From GCA-002731945 sp036344135 (GTDB taxonomy: Bacteria > Pseudomonadota > Alphaproteobacteria > MED-G09): 5,925 nucleotides of DNA. The stretch spans positions 1 through 5,925 of the forward strand of contig JAYYUG010000047.1 of assembly GCA_036344135.1 (NCBI GenBank), read 5' to 3'. The position numbers and the translations under genes were made by a program. Under the pieces are notes generated by a model. That model was given only the letters and a program-made list of their open reading frames with translations, made no database searches and was not told the origin of the DNA. Shown here one piece after another: positions 1-4,575 of the stretch (position 1 is the stretch's first letter; every line of letters begins with the position of its first letter).

Positions 1-179
1 GATAAATCTGAAATCTTTTCTAAATTATTTGTCTCGTAATAAATCCATATGAAAGCTAGGAACGATGTAATTGGAATTGAAGCAACAATACCAGCTAAAA
101 AAGTAGATTTTTTAGCTATTTCAGAAATAAGTAAAACTAAAATTGCTGTAATTAAAACTTTTAAAACATAATAAAGCAT
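1..179 (-). CDS. DUF3147-type small integral membrane protein, N-terminal part (runs off the left edge)
   Basis: The 59 residues visible begin MLYYVLKVLITAILVLLISE and continue with a second hydrophobic stretch (about residues 28-47, key part SIPITSFLAFIWIY). A basic IAKKS turn lies between them. From memory this pattern (YxxKxLITAxL, SEIAK.S, AS.P..S.LA.IW.Y.ET) matches the DUF3147 family, proteins of about 115-120 residues with several membrane spans and no established function, so roughly half is present. The reading frame is open to the window edge with no stop. The ATG overlaps the stop of the upstream 41-residue gene by one base (TAATG), which points to translational coupling. No separate ribosome binding site is obvious. 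It looks like the last visible gene of a minus-strand operon starting near 1788. Family assignment is by recognised pattern, not by a search. Confidence 0.72.
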   Translation of the reverse strand, partial: MLYYVLKVLITAILVLLISEIAKKSTFLAGIVASIPITSFLAFIWIYYETNNLEKISDL

Positions 180-304
180 TAATCTTTATCCAATTTCTTC
201 TCATTTCTATTTCTATTATATTTCTTTTTGTCTTGCACTACTCTCTCATGGGTGCCTTGATGTTGTCTAACAATCCTAGTCTTTTTTGGTTCTTTTTTCT
301 TCAT
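179..304 (-). CDS. 41-residue highly basic small protein, function unknown
   Basis: Reading the minus strand from the ATG at 304 gives 41 residues, starting MKKKEPKKTRIVRQHQ and containing ERVVQDKKKYNRNRNEKK; 16 of 41 are Lys or Arg. There is no hydrophobic segment, so a soluble, probably RNA- or ribosome-associated peptide is plausible. The segment RVVQDKKKYNR loosely recalls the RV-x-KKGKGSY-x-RK tail of the ribosome-rescue factor ArfA, but the Gly-Lys-Gly core is absent and I would not name it on that basis. The start lies 3 bp after the stop of the NTF2-like gene. Its TAA overlaps the ATG of the DUF3147-type gene by one base. That tight packing on both sides is the main argument that it is a real gene. 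No Shine-Dalgarno is visible, so it may depend on re-initiation. Confidence 0.62.
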   Translation of the reverse strand: MKKKEPKKTRIVRQHQGTHERVVQDKKKYNRNRNEKKLDKD

Positions 305-307
305 TTT

Positions 308-874
308 TTAATAGTCTGGCCAAGAAGATCTAGCTTCTTCTAATGTCAAAATATCTTTTGAATCAAATTCATCAAGTGAACCACCTGTTTCATCAATATA
401 ACAAATCTCACCACCAAGAAGCATTTCTCCGTTAACGTCTTCAAAAGGAAAAAACCAAGATAAATGTGCATGAGAAAGATACCATTTATCTGGATCTGCC
501 GTTTTGTCCCCTTGTTCAATTAGTGCTTTACCCGGCACTTGTTGATACCATTCTCCGTCGCATGCTACCCCCCAATCACCAGGTGAACAATGATGTATCT
601 CTAATTCTATAAGGCTGCTATGAGAATTCCACATATTATAATAAAAATCTTTAACTTCTTGCATCCCCCTAAGGACACCATTATTAAAACTTCCAAAGAA
701 TTTGTACTCTGGGTTTGGCACTATAGTATTAAAAATTTCAGGATCTTGAAGACACTCATATTTCAAATGGTGCCGCATATTATTTAACATGGACTTATGT
801 CTAGGATCTGAAAAGGAATCCATAAATTCAGTATATCTATACCAGCCATTGTTAGGATTGATCTTCTTTATCAT
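308..874 (-). CDS. NTF2/SnoaL-like protein of unknown substrate
   Basis: The product has 188 residues, no signal peptide and no membrane span, so it is predicted to be cytoplasmic. The central part (about residues 40-140) has the feel of an NTF2-like cone fold: an N-terminal helical part, then GSFNNGVLRGMQEVKDFYYNM (residues 61-81; the usual G-x-x-x-I-x-x-FY helix) and alternating strands including LIELEIHHC (88-96), GVACDGEWYQQ (102-112) and AHLSWFFPF (136-144). The acidic tail after about residue 150 is less typical. NTF2-like proteins include steroid isomerases, SnoaL cyclases, dehydratases and binding proteins, so no reaction can be named. Candidate pocket residues are His94, His95, Asp106 and Glu108. 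The start is well supported: GAGGAGG (880-886) sits 5 bases upstream. It lies between a 26-residue membrane peptide gene and the 41-residue basic gene. The fold assignment is moderate. Confidence 0.75.
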   Translation of the reverse strand: MIKKINPNNGWYRYTEFMDSFSDPRHKSMLNNMRHHLKYECLQDPEIFNTIVPNPEYKFFGSFNNGVLRGMQEVKDFYYNMWNSHSSLIELEIHHCSPGDWGVACDGEWYQQVPGKALIEQGDKTADPDKWYLSHAHLSWFFPFEDVNGEMLLGGEICYIDETGGSLDEFDSKDILTLEEARSSWPDY

Positions 875-879
875 AACAC

Positions 880-886
880 CCTCCTC
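880..886 (-). promoter_or_regulatory. Strong Shine-Dalgarno of the NTF2-like gene
   Basis: GAGGAGG on the minus strand, 5 bases before the ATG at 874. It is the closest match to the anti-Shine-Dalgarno in the window. Neighbouring genes mostly have weak or no such site, so this gene may be the most highly translated of its operon. Confidence 0.75.
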
Positions 887-900
887 AACATGAGATATGA

Positions 901-981
901 TTAGCTAGTAACCCATATCCACCAAAAATACGTTATAACTAACCAGACAAGAGTCCCGCTTAATAACTTAATAATAAACAC
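901..981 (-). CDS. 26-residue single-span membrane peptide, GTG start
   Basis: The minus strand encodes a GTG-initiated 26-residue peptide ending in TAA: MFIIKLLSGTLVWLVITYFW followed by WIWVTS. Apart from Lys5 it has no charged residue and is rich in Leu, Ile, Val and Trp (four Trp), as expected for one transmembrane helix with its N-terminus near the cytoplasm. AAGGA (988-992 region) lies 6 bases before the GTG, a good ribosome binding site in a genome where such sites are often poor. It starts 15 bp after the methyltransferase stop and ends 26 bp before the NTF2-like start, filling what would otherwise be the largest gap in this operon. Short Trp-rich subunits of this type accompany larger membrane complexes (CydX with cytochrome bd oxidase is an example), but there is no sequence match to one and no such complex in the window. 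Function unknown; a chance reading frame cannot be excluded. Confidence 0.5.
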   Translation of the reverse strand: MFIIKLLSGTLVWLVITYFWWIWVTS

Positions 982-996
982 TTTCTTTCCTTTTTT

Positions 997-1788
997 TTAT
1001 AGTGGTTTTCTAAAAAGGAGAGTCATTCTGTCACTTTCTCCTATCTCTTCGTATATTTCTCTATCTATATCTTTTAATCTATATGTTGGTGGTAGCGTCC
1101 AGACGCCCTTAGAATAGTCCTTTTTATCCTTCAAATTCGAATTTATTTCAGACTTGTCAGAAAGTATAAACCCAACCTGAATTGCTAAATCAATTATATA
1201 TTTTTCTGTGACATATCCGCTATTATACATATCCACAAGCGAGGTTCCAGGGTTTGCCCTATGTTCAACCACACCAAAAATGCCTCCTGGTTTTAATGCA
1301 GAGTATGCCTGTTGGAATATTTTTTTTGCTCCATTAGCATTATTATCTAACCAATTATGAACATTTCTAAAAGTTAAAACAGCATCTACAGTCGAATCTT
1401 CAGCTAATTTTTCGAAAAGATATATGATTTCTACTTTCTTATAGATTTCATTACTTTTAAGTTTCTTTACAAAAGTTTTGAAACTTCGCTGAGCATAATC
1501 GCCTAAAGCAGGATTATAAGGGGCTGTAATAAGGCGGCCTTCATCATACATATACATTGCAAGTATCTCTGTATACCACCCCCCGCCTGGAGAAAGCTCA
1601 ACAACTGTCATTTCAGGTTTAATTTCAAAGAAACTCAATGTTTCGTAAGGATGACGAGAATCATCTCTTGTCGTATTGATAGTCAATCGATGGTCACTTT
1701 TAATGGATTCTTGCAAGTTATTAGCTTCTAAGTTACTAACCAAAATAATTATAAAGAGAAATAAGGGAGTAAGTATTTTTTTAATCAT
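997..1788 (-). CDS. Exported class I SAM-dependent methyltransferase-like protein (COG4798 type)
   Basis: The product has 263 residues from the chosen start. Residues 1-22 (MIKKILTPLFLFIIILVSNL, then EA) are a clear Sec signal peptide, so the mature protein is expected in the periplasm. The Rossmann-type methyltransferase follows: RDDSRHPYETLSFFEIKP (41-58), motif I VVELSPGGGWYTEIL (62-76), TFRNVHNW (139-146), the post-motif LKPGGIFGVVEHR (165-177) and the closing DRMTLLFRKP (253-262). These match the COG4798 'predicted methyltransferase' family as I know it. The substrate is unknown, and a periplasmic location is puzzling because SAM is made in the cytoplasm. The frame stays open to an ATG at 1821, giving 11 extra residues, but the ATG at 1788 is preferred: TAAGGA sits 7 bases upstream and the signal peptide then begins properly with MIKK. 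It appears to be the first gene of the left operon. Confidence 0.88.
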   Translation of the reverse strand: MIKKILTPLFLFIIILVSNLEANNLQESIKSDHRLTINTTRDDSRHPYETLSFFEIKPEMTVVELSPGGGWYTEILAMYMYDEGRLITAPYNPALGDYAQRSFKTFVKKLKSNEIYKKVEIIYLFEKLAEDSTVDAVLTFRNVHNWLDNNANGAKKIFQQAYSALKPGGIFGVVEHRANPGTSLVDMYNSGYVTEKYIIDLAIQVGFILSDKSEINSNLKDKKDYSKGVWTLPPTYRLKDIDREIYEEIGESDRMTLLFRKPL

Positions 1789-1795
1789 TTTTAAA

Positions 1796-1801
1796 TCCTT
1801 A
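1796..1801 (-). promoter_or_regulatory. Shine-Dalgarno that fixes the methyltransferase start
   Basis: TAAGGA on the minus strand, 7 bases before the ATG at 1788. The alternative in-frame ATG at 1821 has only an A-rich stretch upstream, so this site decides for the shorter product. Confidence 0.65.
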
Positions 1802-1882
1802 GTTTGTTTTTTTAGGTACAAAATCTCTAAGCTTTTTATGTGTTTTGGGTTTATTTATTGCTTCGATAATTATTTTATTAAG

Positions 1883-1888
1883 ATTATA
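1883..1888 (-). promoter_or_regulatory. Possible -10 element for the left operon
   Basis: A perfect TATAAT on the minus strand, about 95 bases before the methyltransferase ATG. The -35 side is poor: TTGAGT lies 14 bases upstream, too close for ideal sigma-70 spacing, and nothing better is seen at 16-18. In DNA this AT-rich a perfect -10 can occur by chance, so this is tentative. It directly abuts the inverted repeat at 1891-1923. Confidence 0.3.
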
Positions 1889-1890
1889 TA

Positions 1891-1923
1891 TTTTTACAAA
1901 TGACTCAAATCTTTTTGTAAAAA
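1891..1923. repeat. Perfect 10-bp inverted repeat: weak terminator of the tRNA gene or an operator
   Basis: TTTTTACAAA (1891-1900) is the exact reverse complement of TTTGTAAAAA (1914-1923), with 13 bases between. As RNA on the minus strand the hairpin would have an A-rich 5' arm and end in a U tract, about 49 bases after the tRNA 3' end. It could therefore be an AT-type terminator, although only one G-C pair makes it weak. It also lies just upstream of the TATAAT at 1883-1888, where a dimeric repressor or activator site would sit. The sequence cannot decide between the two roles. Confidence 0.35.
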
Positions 1924-1971
1924 ATTTTGAGAAAGTGTTTAATAAGCTATGGCAATCTAGTTTTAAGAGAG

Positions 1972-2044
1972 TGAGCCCGACAGGGATCGAACCTGTGACA
2001 ATCTCCTTAAAAGGGAGGTGCTCTACCTACTGAGCTACGGGCCC
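1972..2044 (-). tRNA. tRNA-Lys, anticodon TTT
   Basis: A complete 73-base cloverleaf reads from 2044 to 1972. The acceptor GGGCCCG pairs with CGGGCTC (one G-U). The D arm is GCTC/GAGC, the anticodon loop CTTTTAA gives anticodon TTT, and the variable loop has 5 bases. The T stem ACAGG/CCTGT carries the loop TTCGATC, and the discriminator is A. TTT decodes AAA and AAG as lysine. The terminal CCA is not encoded (CTC follows), so it must be added by CCA nucleotidyltransferase. The first anticodon-stem pair is C27-A43, a mismatch; the other four pairs are Watson-Crick. The gene stands alone, with a likely promoter at 2101-2130. Confidence 0.95.
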
Positions 2045-2100
2045 ACAATTATTTAACTTTTAAATGTTAGTTTATATCAAATCAAATTTTATTTTTAATT

Positions 2101-2130
2101 TCTATAATGTCTCGTTCAAAAAATTGTCAA
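2101..2130 (-). promoter_or_regulatory. Likely sigma-70 promoter of the tRNA-Lys gene
   Basis: On the minus strand a perfect -35 TTGACA (2130-2125) is followed after 18 bases by TATAGA (2106-2101), which matches four of six -10 positions. Initiation near 2094 would leave a 5' leader of about 50 bases for RNase P to remove. The -35 overlaps the -35 of the divergent lipoprotein promoter. Confidence 0.5.
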
Positions 2131-2151
2131 ATTACGATTATGTGTTATGAT
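2124..2151 (+). promoter_or_regulatory. Likely extended -10 promoter of the lipoprotein gene
   Basis: TTGTCA (2124-2129, five of six -35 positions) is followed after 16 bases by TATGAT (2146-2151, five of six). A TG at 2143-2144 gives the extended -10 form TGnTATGAT. The predicted transcript would begin near 2158, just before the AAGGG at 2161-2165. That places the ATG at 2147 inside the -10 element and outside the mRNA, and supports the TTG start at 2174. A perfect TATAAT further upstream (2103-2108) lacks a -35. Confidence 0.5.
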
Positions 2152-2173
2152 TTTAAACAGAAGGGTATTTCAT

Positions 2174-2410
2174 TTGAAAGTATACAATTTATTTATTGTA
2201 GCTTTGTTATTTTTGTTAACATCGTGTGCAACCCCTCCTCCGGATGCTAAGATCCCTAAAGAGGAAATTAGCCCTGTTGCAGGAGAATTAATATGTGCTG
2301 CCGCAGGAATTAACAAAGATGAATGCGCTAAAGCAGCAAAAATCGATGAAAGAAGTGAAGATCTATTAGATCAAGAAGATCCTTCAGACGTTGATAATCC
2401 CGAAACTTAA
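2174..2410 (+). CDS. Small acidic lipoprotein, function unknown (TTG start preferred)
   Basis: From the TTG start the product has 78 residues: a short signal peptide (MKVYNLFIVALLFLLTSC, Leu read as initiator Met) with the lipobox LLTSC, so Cys18 is the expected lipidated first residue of the mature protein. Asp is not at +2 (the mature end is CATPP), so by the +2 rule sorting to the outer membrane would be expected. The 61-residue mature chain opens with a Pro-rich linker. It then has a short Ala/Cys segment (ELICAAAGINKDECAKA, two Cys that could form a disulfide) and ends in a very acidic tail. An ATG at 2147 would add nine residues, but it has no ribosome binding site and falls inside the predicted -10. 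AAGGG (2161-2165) sits 8 bases before the TTG. No family recognised. It is the only plus-strand gene here and converges on tgt with 4 bp between stop codons. Confidence 0.75.
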   Translation: MKVYNLFIVALLFLLTSCATPPPDAKIPKEEISPVAGELICAAAGINKDECAKAAKIDERSEDLLDQEDPSDVDNPET

Positions 2411-2414
2411 ATCT

Positions 2415-3521
2415 TTAGAACCGGTAATTTTCTTTAAAAGCATTAAATTTTTTATCTCTAATAGCGTTTCTTATTTTATTCATTAATTCATTATAATAAT
2501 TTAAATTGTGTAACGATATTAGCATACCTCCTAGAGGTTCATTAATTTTCAATAAGTGATGTAAATAACTTTTTGAATAATTTTTTGTAATAAAATATGC
2601 GCTTTTTTCATCAATTGGATTTAAATCGTTATTAAATTTAGAATTATTAAGGTTAACAGGGCCATAATTTGTATAAGCATTTCCATGCCTGCCCTCACGG
2701 GTAGGAATAACACAATCAAAAATATCTATACCATTCTCAACAGCTATTATTATATCCTTTGGCTTACCTACTCCCATTAGGTATCGAACTTTATTACTAG
2801 GTAATTCAGGGGCTGTGTATTTTACTATCTCCTTCATCACTTCATGACCCTCTCCAACAGCCAATCCTCCAATAGCATATCCGTCGAAATCAATGTCTGT
2901 ATTTTCTCTTATTGACTCCATTCTTAAATCTTTAAAAATCCCCCCTTGAATAATACCAAATTGAGCATCAGATTTATTTTTCTTAGTATCCAAAAATCTC
3001 CTTCTAGCTCTTTCAGCCCAATTTAAAGAAAGTCTCATTGATTTATCTGAATCTTCAAAGGAGGCTGGATAATGCAAACATTCATCCAAAGACATCTGAA
3101 TATTAGAATTAATTATATTTTGCGAATCCACGACATTTTCTGGAGTGAGAATGTGTGTTGAACCATCAATATGGGATTGGAACTTAACTCCCTCTTTAGA
3201 AATTTTTCTAAATTTTGATAATGACATTACCTGAAAACCCCCGGAGTCTGTTAGTATTGGGCCATCCCATTTCATGAATTTTGATACACCGTCAAATTTA
3301 TTAAGAATTTTTAAACCTGGCCTTAATAATAAATGATATGTATTTGACAATATTAAATCAAAACCGATTTCTTTAATGAGCTCAATTGGTGTAAACCTAA
3401 TGGACCCCTGTGTAGCAACCGGCATAAAGGCTGGTGTATTAATACTCCCATTAGAAGTCTTAATCTTGCCTAATCTAGCAAAACCATCATTTGCTTTAAC
3501 ATTAAAAGAATATTTTTTCAT
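2415..3521 (-). CDS. tgt: Queuine/preQ1 tRNA-ribosyltransferase (TGT) lacking the zinc-site cysteines
   Basis: This enzyme exchanges guanine for preQ1 at position 34 of tRNAs for Asp, Asn, His and Tyr. The 368 residues cover the full TIM-barrel family: FMPVATQGS (32-40), LSNTYHLLLRPG (58-69), TDSGGFQVMSL with Asp92 (91-101), Asp146 in LDEC, GIIQGG (189-194), GGLAVGEG (218-225) and FDCVIPTREGRHG (268-280), whose Asp269 corresponds to the nucleophile Asp280 of the Zymomonas enzyme. Its structural zinc site (Cys318, Cys320, Cys323, His349 there) aligns at a constant offset of 11 to Ser307, Tyr309, Thr312 and His338, so all three cysteines are lost and only the His remains. Flanking sequence (NPIDEK before, SKSYLHHL after) is well conserved, so this is substitution, not misalignment or frameshift. 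The ATG directly follows the queA stop (TAAATG), suggesting coupled translation. Confidence 0.96.
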   Translation of the reverse strand: MKKYSFNVKANDGFARLGKIKTSNGSINTPAFMPVATQGSIRFTPIELIKEIGFDLILSNTYHLLLRPGLKILNKFDGVSKFMKWDGPILTDSGGFQVMSLSKFRKISKEGVKFQSHIDGSTHILTPENVVDSQNIINSNIQMSLDECLHYPASFEDSDKSMRLSLNWAERARRRFLDTKKNKSDAQFGIIQGGIFKDLRMESIRENTDIDFDGYAIGGLAVGEGHEVMKEIVKYTAPELPSNKVRYLMGVGKPKDIIIAVENGIDIFDCVIPTREGRHGNAYTNYGPVNLNNSKFNNDLNPIDEKSAYFITKNYSKSYLHHLLKINEPLGGMLISLHNLNYYNELMNKIRNAIRDKKFNAFKENYRF

Positions 3522-4568
3522 TTAACCGTTATTTAAAAAACATGAATCTCCATAAGAATAAAATCTATATCTTTTCTTTATAGCATGATCATACATTTTA
3601 AATGCATTAGCCCGACCTATGAATGCACAGATTAAAATAAATAATGAAGACTGAGGAAGATGGAAATTCGTAATTAATGAATTAATGGATTTAATTTTCT
3701 TACCTGGATAAATAAATATATCTGTAAAAGCATCAATAGGCTCAAAAGAATTATTATTTATAAAAGAGGTTTCTAATACTCTTAGAGCAGTTGTCCCAAC
3801 AGCAATAATTTTCCTTTTTGGATCCTTATAAACTGAATTAAGAAATTTGGAAGTATCCTTAGATAGAAAACATTTCTCTTTAAATAACAAATTCTCTTCA
3901 ACTTTCTCATTTTCCAATTTAGAAAAGGTTCCTGGTCCTACGTTTAGGGTTACGTTTTTTATATTAACTTGTTTTGATTTAATTTCCCCCAATAGATCCT
4001 CTGTAAAATGTAAACCTGCTGTTGGGGCCGCTATTGAACCAAGATTCTTAGAATAAACAGTTTGGTAATCTTCTTCATCGCTTTTTCTATATTTTCTTTT
4101 AGAGGTAATATATGGCGGAAGCATTAAATTTCCATATTTTTGGAGATTTTTTTGAAATTCATAATTTTTATCGTCAAAATCAACTAAAACAATACGTTCA
4201 GATTTTTTTATAACCCTGCATTCAACCCCATATATAAAAACAACATCATTTTCTTGAATTTTTTTTCCGGGTCTTACATAACAACTCCAAATACCATCTT
4301 TCAAATTTTCTATGAAGGTGAACATAATCTTAGACCATTCACCCAAGTTATTAGCCTTAACACCTACTATCTCTGAAGGCACTACTCTTGTATCATTCAC
4401 TACTAAAACATCCCCTTTATTCAAGAGATTAATAATATTCTTAAATTGTAAATCTTCGAATCTATTGGAGCCTACCTGATATAATAACCTTGAAGTATCT
4501 CTAGGATTGCTAGGTTTTGTTGCAATTAAATCTTTCGGTAAATCAAAAGAAAAATCTGTTAATTTCAT
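3522..4568 (-). CDS. queA: S-adenosylmethionine:tRNA ribosyltransferase-isomerase (QueA)
   Basis: QueA transfers and isomerises the ribosyl group of SAM onto preQ1 already placed in tRNA, forming epoxyqueuosine; it acts directly after Tgt. All family blocks are present in 348 residues, a normal length: DFSFDLPKDLIATKPSNPRD (5-24), VLVVNDTRVVPSEIVG (54-69), LMLPPYI (148-154), DYQTVYSKNLGSIAAPTAGL and then HFT (167-189), VTLNVGPGTF (206-215), AVGTTALRVLE (256-266), SLITNFHLPQSSL (297-309) and YRFYSYGD (334-341). The block usually read as LHVGAGTF has Asn for His and Pro for Ala (residues 209 and 212), a mild oddity. It starts 7 bp after the cyclophilin stop with only a T-rich stretch upstream and no Shine-Dalgarno, and its stop abuts the tgt start. 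Confidence 0.97.
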   Translation of the reverse strand: MKLTDFSFDLPKDLIATKPSNPRDTSRLLYQVGSNRFEDLQFKNIINLLNKGDVLVVNDTRVVPSEIVGVKANNLGEWSKIMFTFIENLKDGIWSCYVRPGKKIQENDVVFIYGVECRVIKKSERIVLVDFDDKNYEFQKNLQKYGNLMLPPYITSKRKYRKSDEEDYQTVYSKNLGSIAAPTAGLHFTEDLLGEIKSKQVNIKNVTLNVGPGTFSKLENEKVEENLLFKEKCFLSKDTSKFLNSVYKDPKRKIIAVGTTALRVLETSFINNNSFEPIDAFTDIFIYPGKKIKSINSLITNFHLPQSSLFILICAFIGRANAFKMYDHAIKKRYRFYSYGDSCFLNNG

Positions 4569-4575
4569 AAAAAAA

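Noticed and set aside
179..304. Naming the 41-residue protein ArfA
   Set aside because: The shared pattern is only a basic tail; the KKGKGSY core of ArfA is missing and no regulatory hairpin for truncated mRNA is seen.
1786..1821. Upstream ATG at 1821 as the methyltransferase start
   Set aside because: It adds a charged MYLKKQTKDLK before the signal peptide and has no Shine-Dalgarno; TAAGGA at 1796-1801 supports the ATG at 1788.
1676..1903. Plus-strand open frame of 75 codons
   Set aside because: It lies opposite the 5' end of the methyltransferase and its upstream region, is low-complexity (Ile/Phe/Lys rich) and has no ribosome binding site. It is a shadow frame.
1845..2033. Plus-strand open frame of 62 codons ending SPTGIEPVTISLKGRCSTY
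   Set aside because: The last third is the antisense of the tRNA-Lys gene; such peptides are a well-known artefact of tRNA genes.
2354..2374. Short palindrome GATCTATTAGATC as a terminator of the lipoprotein gene
   Set aside because: It has five pairs around a 3-base loop, lies inside the coding sequence and is not followed by a T tract.
3847..4056. Plus-strand open frame of 69 codons
   Set aside because: It is entirely antisense to conserved queA codons, including the AAPTAGLHFT block.
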